Positions 1 through 12,901 are shown, counted from the stretch's first letter. The stretch is DNA of 20,000 nucleotides from Penaeus vannamei (GCF_042767895.1 NC_091569.1:7453697-7473696); one strand, 5' to 3'. Notes: generated by a model from the sequence alone, not told the origin. A program made the numbers and translations.

Positions 1-1901
1 ATGAAAAATATAGTCCGTGTTCATGGAGACTGCTAAATGCATACTTATTGGACACCTTACCCAACTTGTCAAGTATGGAAAATTTACCCAATTTTTTTCT
101 TCTGTCCAGCATAACTTGTCCTAGAATTTTCCCATGTATTGTTGCCATATATTTTGTACATTGTGAGTGATGGCTGTACAAAACTATAATGTTACTAAAG
201 TATGTGTAAAGTACATAAAAGTTAGTCCACAACTGCTTACAATTTATGCTTGTGCAGCTAAGCCATGGCCTAAATGTTTTGCATTCAGTAAGAGGCAAAT
301 AAAGTTACGTTTATTAGAATATAGGGCTCATTGGCCTTTGTGAGAGGGTGAAGCATGGATTTTTATGGACCATTTAATATTTATTTTGTGATGTATTTTA
401 TCTCTGAATTAAAATGCATTTGTTTATCTAATATCTATTACATTAATTATTATTTGTATAATTTCCTTGAAATCACTTAATGTTACGAGAAGGAAGTTAT
501 TTGCAAGCTATAGGAAAATAGCTTGTCCTTCAACTCATCTCCAGTTGTATCCAAAGCTATTATATCAATTTCATTGAAATTTGTTGGTAGTGAATATTGT
601 GTACAAAAAAAATGCTCCATTATATAGTTTCTGGATTGAAGATGAGATAATATATATTGAATTTATATGTCCATCTTTCACATAGATAGGATGGTCTCTT
701 TGATCAGATCCTTCACCTGTTACTCATTTGTTTCTCAGTTTGTTTTAGTAGGAATTTAACTTGTCTCTGTAATGGTGTAGGTTATTGAAGGTTATAAACA
801 AGTATAAGAAATGATGAAATTTTGGTAAAGAATTGCTTCTTATAGCATTATTTTTTTTCATCAGTAAAGTTAGTCTTATAAACACCAAAAGACATTGTTA
901 TACAATTTTGTATTTTGACTGTCTTACAATTGGCTCAGAAAAATTGAGGCTTGTTTCACAAAAAATAGTTTGACAGTCTTCTTAACAAAATGATGTATCA
1001 AAATTAGTTTTGCAAGTTTGTTGTTGTATCATAGTGCATCTAATAACAGTCCAGTGATATAAATTCATTTGTAACTTGCCTCCACTGAATATGTGAGACA
1101 GTTGTGCAACAGACCAATGACAGAGTAACAGATATGTCTAACAACTTTTTACCACAGTTGCTAGACAATCCAGTGTTGCCAGGTCTCCAAATGTGTGTCT
1201 GGACTGTCACATGATAGGTATGTTACTGTATCCTGGTCTTGCAATAGCCAAGATACTTGGTATCTTGTTGGGTACATGGCTTGCATTTTACCTGAGAGAT
1301 TCATAGTCTTCATATGCTGTGTCACTAGTGGCAGGAAGACATACAGTAAGCTTTTTATTCTAGATACAGAGCCATGAAGTTAAACCTCATTACCTTTGAA
1401 ATAAAAGTGCAGGAAGTTGAAAGATCGGTTTTCTTGGAACTCAACGACAGAAAAAAAAGAAATCCAATCAGTGATATTCCTTGGCAGACAAGGGAGTTTG
1501 TAGGTTTCTTAATGGAGAACTCTATTTCATAAATGACTTTTTGTTTGTATTATGATATATTTTTCCTTTTTTCTCTCTCTTTGGCACCATTTCTTAAGAG
1601 TGTGCCAGAATACCAGAAATTTCCAATGCAGGACCTTTTTTCAAGATATTATTTAAAGAGATATTTTTTATCTAACATATTTTACAAAATGAAAATGCAG
1701 TTTGTAGTGCAGAAGTCATTTGGTTGTTTTATAAAGGGAATGTGAATATTGCACCAAGGCATTGATGATCTTTTATTGACGAAAAGTGCTTGCTGAAGTG
1801 CCTTTCCAGCGCTGTTACTTACCACCAATTATATAACTTGAAGATAACATAGTCAGTTATAGTTTTTTGATTGAAGAACTTATATTTCTTCTTTTTTCCA
1901 G
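1..1901. other. AT-rich non-coding DNA upstream of ICT1 exons
   Basis: This stretch is AT-rich and has no recognisable coding exon. The missing N-terminal exon(s) of ICT1 could lie here or to the left. I looked for a targeting peptide followed by a GT donor and found none I would defend. An AATAAA at 298-303 sits in sequence with the look of a 3' untranslated region and might end an upstream + strand transcript, but no coding end supports that; the first 33 bases read as an open frame closed by TAA, too short to judge. A 52-codon ORF lies at 1374-1532. The 10-mer CAGTGTTGCC at 1171-1180 resembles a hAT-type transposon terminus but has no partner nearby. Confidence 0.5.
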
Positions 1902-1947
1902 CCTCCAAAGAACGAAGGCATCAATTTCTCAGGCTACATTCCTGTCG
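1902..1947 (+). CDS. MRPL58: ICT1 exon encoding the segment before the RF domain
   Basis: The exon follows a pyrimidine-rich tract ending in TTTTTTCCAG (acceptor AG 1900-1901) and ends at a consensus donor GTAAGT (1948-1953). Read in phase 0 it gives PPKNEGINFSGYIPV plus one base that is completed in the next exon. The hydrophobic GYIPV turn immediately before the first beta strand fits the region where the mature protein enters the RF fold. No ATG is in frame, so it is an internal exon. Confidence 0.8.
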
Positions 1948-3866
1948 GTAAGTTGTCAAATATTTGTTTTTCGTTCCCTGTTTCTTAGAAATGTCTTTTT
2001 GAGAGATATACAGAATCCATATAGATTCTACTCGTAATGTATGTGTCATTTGTATTAATTCAAGTCTTCATGAAATTAATGAGAATTTTGTATTTTAACA
2101 GAACAGCTTCAAGTGTCATACTCCCGCAGCAGTGGGCCTGGGGGGCAAAATGTCAACAAAGTCAACACCAAAGTTGACCTGCGTTTCCATGTGGAAACCG
2201 CAGAATGGCTCACACAAGAATTAAAAGAAAAAATTGCCGAAAAAGTGAGATTTTCGTCAATTATTTATATGCATTATTCTTGTTTGATATTTACATATTT
2301 TTCATTAACAGTTATTTATTTATGTGATAACCAATTTCTTTTTATTATTAAAAGGACTACAGCTCATGCTTTTCATTTGAAGGAGGTAACATAGTATTTA
2401 CTTAAAAAGGTAGTCTGTGAAATAACAACTGCAGTGGAAAAGTTAGTTTTAAATTGTTAGTATAGTAGTACACTTGTTTTCATGATCATGATAAGTAAAG
2501 TATCGAGTCTGTTTTGTCTTTATTAGCATTCTTAGATTGTTCTCAAAGATAAATGGACGTACAGAATTTCATGTCTCGTGTTTTTATTTCTGGGCATCAT
2601 CTAGGAGAGGAAGAGCTATTAGGATCCTAAGGGTGAAAGGCTGATCCTGAGAGACTATGACTATACATTAACAAGTTATAAATTCTCTAGAAAATGTGAT
2701 ATATATTTTTGTCAAGAACAAGTCATGGTTATTGATGTACACGGAAACCTTATGCTCTTGTTAATATAGCCTATGTGATCTATACCATGTTATTTATCCT
2801 ACAATTGAGTTGGGTTCATATGCAAAGATTACCAACAATGATTTAGGTAGAGGCAGAGGTACATTTCCCATTTTATGATCTAGTTATGCAGAAGCAGGAT
2901 CTTCACCACACAAGATCAGAAGCCCCTGGTTGTGGTGATTGTTTGTGGCTTTATTTTCTGATAAGGCTATTGCTAGTGTCTGTTAGCCATAGATTTCTCT
3001 TGAGCAGTAGGGGTAAATTTCTCTTTGTCTATGTCTTGAATTTTGTATTTTATATACATATTTTTGTTATTTTTATATACATATTTGGCTATTTTTTTTA
3101 TCTTTCAAGGTTAACCTATTTTGTGGTTATGCTTTGCTCATGCTATTTATTTGTAGTTTAGACTTTATGATATACTTAAAGCTAGTCTACCTTCAATGCA
3201 ATACATTTTTATTTACAACTGCAATGTAACCATATATTTTTATTTTTTCCAATAGTACAAGAGCAGCATAACAAGTGATGGTTGCTTATTAATCCGCTCT
3301 GACAAAACACGGTCGCAGCAGTTAAACCTCGCCGATGCATTGGACAAGTTGCGGCATATGATCCATACAGCTGCCTATGTACCTCCACTTCCCTCCTCAG
3401 AGGCTGTGGAACGACAGCGAAGAAGGTGGGTCTTCCTCTCCTAAGGGATAAATCAGACGTGTTTTTTTTTTTTTCCATTTCATTTCTTCTCTTGAATTTT
3501 CTCCCCACTTTGGTGGTTGTGCTCATGTTTCATTTTGTAAAATATATGTTAAAATAGGAAGCAATAACACTGAGAAGTATAGTTTTATTTTGCTGTCTTG
3601 TTTGAAAGACAAGCATGCAGTGCATAATTTAAAGATTGTATCATTGTAGGATATGATACACCAGATAAATATTCATTAAAAAACCATGGCATTGTACCAT
3701 ACAGCTGCAAATTAGAGAGATTGTTGTACTACATTATTTCCTTCATGCTCACAAGTTTATTATATGATTTGCCAGACATGAAGCTGCAGTACGTGAACGT
3801 TTGAGGAAGAAGAGAGACCGATCACTGGTGAAGCAAAGCAGACGAGGGCCAGAATCTGAATTTTAA
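1902..3866 (+). CDS. MRPL58: Mitochondrial peptidyl-tRNA hydrolase ICT1 (mL62), 5'-partial, four exons
   Basis: The coding sequence is the join of 1902-1947, 2102-2244, 3256-3425 and 3776-3866: 450 bases, 149 residues plus TAA. ICT1 is a codon-independent release factor of the class I RF family. It is an integral protein of the mitochondrial large subunit and hydrolyses peptidyl-tRNA on stalled mitoribosomes. Seen here: the SSGPGGQNVNKVNTK block with GGQ at residues 29-31 of the joined fragment (bases 2140-2148), a following LRFH strand, a conserved SQQLNLADAL stretch, and a basic tail (RERLRKKR...KQSRR, about residues 126-143) of the kind that occupies the mRNA channel in mammalian ICT1. It lacks the codon-recognition domains of RF1/mtRF1, which separates it from those paralogs. 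The human precursor is 206 residues, so roughly 50 N-terminal residues including the targeting peptide are missing. All introns are GT-AG and all exon phases agree. C12orf65-type (MTRFR) proteins are the alternative, but the Leu-Ala-Asp region and tail length favour ICT1. Confidence 0.93.
2102..2244 (+). CDS. MRPL58: ICT1 exon with the GGQ catalytic motif
   Basis: Acceptor TTTTAACAG ends at 2101. The exon encodes EQLQVSYSRSSGPGGQNV and on to EKIAEK, with the peptidyl-tRNA hydrolysis motif GGQ at 2140-2148. It ends in phase 0 before a weaker donor GTGAGA (2245). The frame stays open for 49 further codons into the intron, to a TAG at 2392-2394, so intron retention would give a protein truncated after the catalytic loop. 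Confidence 0.92.
3256..3425 (+). CDS. MRPL58: ICT1 exon with C-terminal half of the RF domain
   Basis: Acceptor CCAATAG ends at 3255 after a T-rich tract. Phase 0 reading starts YKSSITSDGCLLIRSDKTRS and continues through the NLADALDKLRHMI helix to ERQRR, ending two bases into an Arg codon at donor GTGGGT (3426). The alignment I can make by eye to the human protein across the 2244/3256 junction needs no gap, which supports the chosen boundaries. Confidence 0.88.
3776..3866 (+). CDS. MRPL58: ICT1 terminal coding exon, basic tail and stop
   Basis: Acceptor TTTGCCAG ends at 3775; the first base completes the split Arg codon. The exon encodes HEAAVRERLRKKRDRSLVKQ followed by SRRGPESEF and TAA (3864-3866). 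The Arg/Lys-rich helix is the family's ribosome mRNA-channel anchor. The final acidic PESEF end is short and polar, as is usual for this variable extremity. Confidence 0.9.
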
Positions 3867-4024
3867 AGTGCATGGAGTATGGTTGTAATGCAATACAAAA
3901 AAGTGACTCTTCATTATTAATTGTACTCTAAATTTCACAACATGCAGTATGCAGGCAAACAATGAATTTTCATATAGTAGTCCTGCAGATATTTGTATAT
4001 AGTATGATATTATATTGATTGTAA

Positions 4025-4030
4025 AATAAA
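4025..4030 (+). terminator. Poly(A) signal of ICT1
   Basis: AATAAA lies 159 bases after the ICT1 stop codon, followed within 20 bases by a GT-rich stretch (TGTGTAAAGTTGTGTTAC) and a T run. This is the first canonical hexamer after the stop and sets a probable 3' untranslated region of about 180 bases. Confidence 0.75.
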
Positions 4031-4059
4031 ATGTGTAAAGTTGTGTTACTGATTTTTTA

Positions 4060-6573
<2,514 letters not shown>

Positions 6574-6586
6574 TTTTTTTTGTCAC

Positions 6587-6798
<212 letters not shown>

Positions 6799-7970
6799 TG
6801 TGTCGTCTGCAAACTTGCCTAAAACTAAATTACTCTGCAGAAAATTAGTATTCTTTTAAAGAAAATATCACGACTAAATTTAATTTTCCCCGGTAATTCC
6901 AAGACTCGAGGTCATTTTAATACGAAATGGCATAGGAAAAAGTTTGATGCTGATAAGGGGTAATTTTCATTTTCTCCCTAAACTGTTTTTGGTTATTGGA
7001 CGTAAACAACAATTTTTAAAAACCTTTCGTGGTAGCAACAACTTGGACACCACTGTTGTTTCAGCAAGACGCGTGAGGTAGATCTAGGAATTTATTTAGT
7101 CTTTTATTATGTATTTGTGTATTAGGTACATGTAGAGTTCTTTGGTAGGTATTATGTTACAAGTAAATTGAAAAGCCCAAAGGTGTCTTACTTTCTCCTT
7201 TAACACGCCATCATTCTAATGTTTGGTAAAGTGACAAGTCTGTCATCTGCAAGATCTGTATAGTGCATAACATACACACATAAACTACCTATTGTTTGCA
7301 TTAAACCATATAAAACAAATAAATGATTTGCCTAATAAACAATGTGTATGAAATAATTAACATTACTATTCCCAAGATTCGGTTCACGTTTTCTTTCAAT
7401 CAGGGTTCCTGTCAGTAATAAACTCTACTAGTTCCCCATTATTTTGTGTTTACAGCACCTGGTCATGCGAATTAGTTTTTCGGGAAATGGACTTCGTCTA
7501 CAGGTATTCCAAATATCCAACTCTTCCTTTGTTCTGGGGGGATACGAGAGCCTTTAATGGCGGGCCTGTGTTTACTTTCCGCCTTTATTTATTGACGTTT
7601 TGTATGGCTGTTGCCTTAGATCTTTAGTTAATTTCGTTTCTTATTTTGAATTATAATGGTACCAGGCTAGAGAGCCCGTTGCGGGATATAAACGATCTTG
7701 AAAAACGGTTGAATCTAGTGTTGGTTGTACTCCTTTCTTTCATCACAGAATGGTCATACGTCAGGGTGCTGCTCATTACTCTGCTGCTTAATTGCTCTTG
7801 AGAGTTACGGTAGAAATGCATTACAAATGACTTTTTATCTTTCCAATCCAATATTTTTTCTAGTGGTAATACTTGTATTTTAGTGATATTACATGTGCCT
7901 CCATCATCAAGTATCAAAAAAGGAAAAGAAAGAAAAATCGTAAAGCACCGAAGGAATAATACAAAAGTCC
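6799..7970. other. Unique AT-rich DNA, no supported gene
   Basis: No splice-supported coding sequence. A 112-codon - strand ORF (7651-7989) has no domain I recognise and starts inside the presumed 3' end of the - strand candidate transcript; I treat it as chance. A 48-base open stretch between an acceptor-like TTTACAG and a CAG/GTATTC donor-like site near 7,456-7,503 is too short to call. Confidence 0.4.
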
Positions 7971-7988
7971 AGTTCAATACTCTTAACA

Positions 7989-7994
7989 TTTATT
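7989..7994 (-). terminator. Possible poly(A) signal on the - strand
   Basis: The + strand TTTATT gives AATAAA on the - strand. It lies about 670 bases beyond the stop codon of the candidate - strand terminal exon at 8663-8689 and is followed by a T/G-rich stretch. It is meaningful only if that exon is real. Confidence 0.25.
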
Positions 7995-8662
7995 AAAAAC
8001 AACAAATAAAGTGATATAGGATGAACAGACATACCTTCACACACTTAACAAAAAAAAAATCTAACATGATACTATGAGGGAAAGAAAGAAGAAAAATAAT
8101 CATGGTAACAATGACACTATCATTCACACCATGTTATAGGGTTACATTAAAGCTTATAGACAAACACTGGCTAACCTTTGAAACACCTGGATTCGATGTG
8201 GAAATAAAGTTTTCTGTAAAACCTCCTTTCTACTCTGAACAATCGTTGATCCACAGAATAGACACTTTATGAGGGATGTGTGCATGTTAAGATACATTTC
8301 TTTTATATATAAAGTTGGTTTGATTTCCTAACTCCCTGTTAATCTTTGAATGTTTTTGGTGATGTCAGTTTTCTTGCAGTGGGTTAATCGCCGTCTCCTG
8401 ATTGGTATATACAATGCCTTTCCTTGTAGAGTACCAGAGTTTCCTTAACAACATGACTGCTTCACCAAATTTTTCCTTCATTTTTTTTGGCCCCTTGTTA
8501 TATGACTTCCGGGAAACCTCTGGCGATCCCCCCCCCCACCTTGTGATGAGATGATGTTACATTGCAATTGCAGCTGTGTTGTTGCCTCCTTCAGGCCACG
8601 GCGCGCGGTGAGACTTCCTTGCCCTCCTCCAAAGGCAGCTGGTCGAGCGGGCACATGCTGTA

Positions 8663-8689
8663 TCACAGGTACGGGAACGCGAGCGACGC
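8663..8689 (-). CDS. Possible terminal coding exon of an unknown - strand gene
   Basis: On the - strand a very good 3' splice site (branch-like CTGAC, then CTCCCTTCTCTTCCCTCAACAG) ends at 8690. In phase 0 the sequence after it reads ASLAFPYL and stops with TGA at 8665-8663. The other two phases stay open for about 44 and 70 codons, so the phase is not settled by the sequence. A 3' untranslated region could run to the AATAAA near 7990. The + strand also shows an exon-like stretch here (acceptor CCTCCTTCAG at 8596-8605 and donor CACAG/GTACGG at 8669), so strand is uncertain. No family recognised. Confidence 0.22.
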   Translation of the reverse strand, partial: ASLAFPYL

Positions 8690-8771
8690 CTGTTGAGGGA
8701 AGAGAAGGGAGTCAGTGTGGTAGATGAGTGAAATGGGGAAGGTTCGTCTGGGAAGGGCGCGAGTCTGCCAT

Positions 8772-8946
<175 letters not shown>

Positions 8947-9066
8947 CCTGTTGTACTCTGAGCAGTTTAGAGAAATAATCTTAAAAAGTAGATTTTAAAA
9001 ATAATTTCAATCTTTGTTTCTCTACCTTTTCCTATCTATGGATTTATCAAATCACCCCTTCCCCCA

Positions 9067-9144
9067 AGACACACACACACAGACACAGACACAGACACAG
9101 ACACACACAGACGCAGGCGCAGACACAGACACACACAGACACAG

Positions 9145-9177
<33 letters not shown>

Positions 9178-9215
9178 CATACACACACACACACACACAC
9201 ACATGCACACACACG
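9067..9215. repeat. Interrupted (CA)n / (CAGA)n microsatellite
   Basis: ACAC units interspersed with CAGACA hexamers (9080-9150), then longer CA runs broken by AAAC, ATAC and ATGC. The interruptions indicate an older array than the pure (CA)n at 6614. Confidence 0.95.
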
Positions 9216-9354
9216 CGTCATACATGAACCAAGCATATAAATCGCAAGGTCAGCCATTGCCTCTGCTCTATCTCCGGCATCTTAATTCCGTTTCTCTTTC
9301 ACCGCGAGGCTCTCTCCCGCCCGGCGCCTTGGGTTCGCCATTTCTCCTTTTCTC

Positions 9355-9605
9355 AACCTAACGTAACCCGCTTCTCTCTTGTTTTCGATGCCATGCACAT
9401 CTTCCATTAGTCATGAGCGCTATGATCCCCTAGGCAATTGTTCCATTAGTTGTAGAATAATTTCTGATAGCGTAAATGTGTATGTGCTCGCCATCTCTCA
9501 CACAGACAGTTATTCGAAACCTAACGTAACCCAGCTCTCTCTAGGGGCTGCGTTCGATACCGTGCACGTCTTCCATTATTCATGAGAAGTATGACCCTGT
9601 GAAAC
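9355..9605. repeat. Diverged tandem duplication, period about 163 bp
   Basis: Two related segments begin AACCTAACGTAACCC at 9355 and 9518. Both continue with a CTCTCT stretch, a TTCGAT(G/A)CC(A/G)TGCAC(A/G)TCTTCCATTA block, then TCATGAG and (C/T)ATGA(T/C)CCC(C/T). Similarity ends near 9430 and 9598. Small indels keep the copies from aligning exactly. No coding potential is evident. Confidence 0.7.
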
Positions 9606-9858
9606 CATTGTAGCAAACAATATGAGCTGTGTGCTTGTGTATGTTTTGTAATTCGTATATTTATGCATGACTATTGTAGTATAAATAGTTCCTTCAATGC
9701 GAATGGTTTATACCGAGTGCATGACTAAACCCGACCGGTTTAAGAGTGGATTGAATGGTGCCGTTGCCATGGTATCTAGTGACAAAGGGAACTGAGCCGA
9801 TATCCACGGGATTATGGCCTTTACTCGAAAAGTGGAGCTGATAAAAATATAGTTGTGG

Positions 9859-10037
9859 TACACACACATATATACACACATTACGTGTGTGTATAGGTAT
9901 GTATACGTATATACAACACACACACACACACACACATACACACAACACACACACAACACACAACACACAACACACAACACACACACACACACACACACAC
10001 ATATAATATATATATATATATGTATATAATATATACA

Positions 10038-10123
<86 letters not shown>
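9859..10123. repeat. Compound CA / AACAC / CATA / AT microsatellite
   Basis: Mixed CA and ATAC units, a (CAACACA)n-like segment (9950-9980), (CA)n to 10000, a short AT segment, about eight CATA units (10033-10066) and a pure (AT)n of about 28 units (10067-10123). ORFs over it are repeat translations. Confidence 0.95.
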
Positions 10124-10124
<1 letters not shown>

Positions 10125-10136
10125 CTTTCTTAAATT

Positions 10137-10163
10137 CATGCGCAACAAGACTTGTTGCGCATG
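10137..10163. repeat. 27-bp perfect palindrome
   Basis: Arms CATGCGCAACAAG and CTTGTTGCGCATG are 13-bp perfect inverted repeats around a single A at 10150. The palindrome begins 13 bp after the end of the (AT)n array. It could extrude as a hairpin or be a transposon end, but no matching second terminus was seen. Confidence 0.9.
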
Positions 10164-10680
10164 TTACAAGTGCTGGCTGTGATATATAATAGGCACAAAA
10201 AGAAGCTTTTTTGTACATCTACACAATCTAGCTTAAGATGTCACTGCATAGGCATGTAATGATATCAGTGCATGGTTTACAAAGCACATCCATAATAATA
10301 ATAGTTGTGTTCCGCGACGATCATAATTATATTAGTAATGCCATTTTTAATAATAATGATAATAAAATGATATAATAAAAATAGAAGAATAAGATAATAG
10401 AAATGATCATAAGAGCGACCTGTTTTCTGTGGTTGCCGAACTCTCCAAAGAAATGGAACCTTGACCTCACTTCCCCTAACTTCCCTGCCAAATACAAATT
10501 TACCTTTACAGTAAATTGTGTCTTCGTTTGCTCCACGAATTATTGCAACACGAAACAAAATAAACACAGGTCTCGTGTTCAGATGACAGGTGAATGTGAA
10601 TGACTAATTGCAGGAATATCCAACAAGAAGCCGAGAGAAAATTAAAGGCATTCAGATAACGATCATCGCGCCATAACAAA
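10164..10680. other. AT-rich spacer, no supported gene
   Basis: Contains a degenerate ATA/ATG triplet stretch at about 10,290-10,405. Overlapping ORFs on both strands at 10,277-10,603 have no recognised domain; a TTTACAG on + and a TAAAG/GTAAAT on - look like splice sites but do not define an exon. Confidence 0.4.
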
Positions 10681-11060
10681 GGGTCGAAGCAGCCCCGACG
10701 CGCCGTCCGAATCCCGTGTTTCGAAGATCGTCTCGAGTCGAAGCCCAGGCTAAGCGGTCGAGATACGCTAGAAATGTTCGGCGTCAGAGGCCGGCCGGAG
10801 CAGGGAGGGACGCTCGCATTCTGTGCGCCATCGCCCTTGAGAATGCGCTAGATGCCCGCGCCGAAAGGAGATATATTAAGGGGAGCTTTCGCTGTATGGC
10901 TTTGGCTACGGGAGAGGGAGGGAGGTCACGCGTTCCCACGCCGCCCTTCGGTCTCAGGAGCTTTCTAAAATGCCCATTTTGATGCCCGGCCTGGTGCCGT
11001 TGCCATATTCTACGGCGCTTTTAAGCTCACGAGGCTATGAATCTTAATTCGCAGTGAGGA
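10681..11060. other. CpG-rich island with a TATA-like element
   Basis: Non-repetitive, GC- and CpG-rich sequence between AT-rich flanks. A TATATTAAG at 10872-10880 on the + strand is TATA-like and lies in an otherwise GC-rich setting, so a promoter is possible. No start codon followed by a convincing coding frame is seen. An 88-codon Arg/Ala-rich + strand ORF (10716-10982, non-ATG start) is best explained by base composition. Confidence 0.25.
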
Positions 11061-11870
11061 GAGACGGAGAGTGCCCGATGAGGACCTTCCGGGGTCATTT
11101 TACTTTGATTCTCTTTTTCCTTTTCTTTTTTTTTTTCAAAACGAACGAGATTAAAGAGACTTCTAATTGTACTTCTCCTCGGCTCAAGGGGATAATTCAA
11201 CGCCAACCCTAACAGCAAAAGGAATTCAGAATGGCTCATAAAGAACATTATGGATTTTAAAGAGACCGAACCAGCAAGAATGCAAAGCACGCCAGACTTG
11301 TTTTCTGAACGTAGATTAATTTCTCTTTGTAAAGAGATTTCGACACCATCGCAACAGGCAGGAGAAGAGCAGCCAAAGCACCCGGCAAGGTCGTGACAGG
11401 GGCCGGCAGAGTATAGGGCCGCTGTCGAGGCTGTCGTCTGAAGCGAACAGGTGGTCGTGCCAAGTTTAAAAATACGCGCCATGCCATACCCTAGAAACCT
11501 GCCGATGATGCCCGAGTTCCTGAGCGTGGCCGACGGCGAACTCCTCCCCGCGGGACACGAATTCTAATACAAGATTTCTCAGTATGTTAGAAATGAAGAA
11601 GTACAGTATGCGGTCATGCCAAAGCCCTCCCCCCTCCCCTGCTCCCCTGCTCCCCCAACCTCTCGCTTTATCTCGCTCTCAGTGTTGCCAAGAAATGACT
11701 CCGGAATGTAGCCATGTCGGAAGTGTGAGAGCCGGTATTGCCACGTCGGAATCGAATCGGGAAACGAGACAGATTCGGATCCCGTTTGTGCTGTTTCAGA
11801 CGAGTGGAATTTCAAGGAAGAGAGAAGAGTTTGCCGAAGCTAAGAGCATGCTTTTAACCTTTATTTACTG
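11061..11870. other. Mixed-composition island with short ORFs on both strands
   Basis: Unique sequence with ORFs on both strands and no known domain. The most coding-like is a + strand frame that follows a CAG at 11446-11448 and ends with TAA at 11567; from the ATG at 11481 it gives 28 residues (MPYPRNLPMMPEFLSVADGE and on to HEF). CAGTGTTGCC, a hAT-terminus-like 10-mer, is at 11680-11689. The poly-T at 11,120-11,138 and the CT/CCC stretch at 11,625-11,670 are simple-sequence. Confidence 0.3.
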
Positions 11871-12019
11871 AAAAAATATTACTAGCAACAGCATCTCTAT
11901 CATTTTTATTATTATTATTCATCCTACGCTTCGAGAAGAAGGCAATCAACAAAACATTATTTCCTTTGTATTTTTCTCTTTCGCTCTAGTTTTTCTTACG
12001 AGTGTATGCAAGCAGAATA

Positions 12020-12027
12020 TATATAAA
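12020..12027 (+). promoter_or_regulatory. TATA-box-like sequence
   Basis: TATATAAA inside AGCAGAATATATATAAACCG, followed by GC-richer bases, matches a TATA box well. No initiator motif or verified downstream gene supports it, and AT-rich DNA produces such matches by chance. Confidence 0.2.
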
Positions 12028-12179
12028 CCGCACACAAAAAACTTGACTTGTGTGCTGCCAATCCATCTCTCGAGTTCAAGAGATTCACATAATTAATAAA
12101 ATGAACTTAAAGACAAACTACCGACAAACAAAATGATTACATAAGTGAAGATTGGGTAAGTTAACTCATTTGAACACTC

Positions 12180-12600
12180 GGGGCGATGGGGCGCGTTCAG
12201 ACAAACAAATACATTATGCAACGAGGCACACTTAAGCTGCGGGAGATGTCGCAGGGTCGAGAGGAACTCGAATCCCTTAAGGACGCCAGGAAGGGATGGG
12301 ATGTGGCAAAAGGGATCTCTCGGGCCGGTCTCTGCCCTCTTTTGTTCCTGTTTATTTCATTCTGCTTCTCTCGTTCTCTCTTTCGTTGTTCTCGGTCTTT
12401 TATATGTCACCATCTTTCCTTCTCTCTCTCTCCCCTTATACATATATGTATATATGTATAAATATATATATTTATGTATATGTAGTTATGTATGTGCGTA
12501 TGCGCGTGTGTGCATCCCTCCTTATTCCTCTTCTATCCTCTAACCTCCATTCTTCCCTCCTGTTCCCATTCCTCGTAACCCCCCCCCCGCCCCCTCGCCC
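12180..12600. other. Small GC-rich island then CT and TA/TG simple sequence
   Basis: Bases 12186-12320 read on + as MGRVQTNKYIMQRGTLKLRE and on through a charged stretch, then run into CT-rich and TATATG sequence (12,350-12,510) and pyrimidine/poly-C DNA (12,510-12,600). The charged head is coding-like in composition but joins a repeat translation, so I do not call a gene. Confidence 0.3.
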
Positions 12601-12605
12601 CCCAA

Positions 12606-12782
12606 CTGCCCAAATCCGCGCTGGAGAAAGCCAAGATCGCCGAGATTGGAAAATTGCTCCTTTCCTGCATGGCGAGCGAGGAATTTCTCGAGCATGACAC
12701 GATGCCACATTCATACACACCCGAGGTGGCCTTTCCTTCGGCGAGGGTGCGTGAAAGAGCATTTATTCCCGCTAATATATAA
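12606..12782 (+). other. Coding-like open frame, unknown
   Basis: A 58-codon frame (stop TAA 12780-12782) with balanced, non-repetitive composition reads LPKSALEKAKIAEIGKLLLS, then an internal ATG (12669) starting MASEEFLEHDTMPHSYTPEV. No clear acceptor precedes it; upstream is a poly-C tract. The - strand is also open here. No family recognised; chance is a fair explanation. Confidence 0.15.
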
Positions 12783-12901
12783 GTTTGAACCTTCCCCCCC
12801 TCCCCCCTCCCTTCCCTCCCTTGTGACACCCGCTGCGAAGCCGAGGCGCAAGATGGGTCTTGGGGACACTGGGCTAAAAATAGCTTCTTCTATCATGAAA
12901 T

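Noticed and set aside
9694..10218. 174-codon - strand ORF across the compound repeat
   Set aside because: Most of it is Tyr-Ile, Tyr-Val-Cys-Met and Cys-Val from AT, CATA and CA repeats; the non-repeat end is short and unremarkable.
10716..10982. Arg/Ala-rich + strand ORF of 88 codons
   Set aside because: It lacks an ATG start, has no domain, and its composition follows local CpG richness.
11027..11482. Cys-containing 151-codon - strand ORF as a secreted peptide
   Set aside because: It starts with a plausible ATG but has no signal peptide or regular cysteine framework, and the opposite strand is also open.
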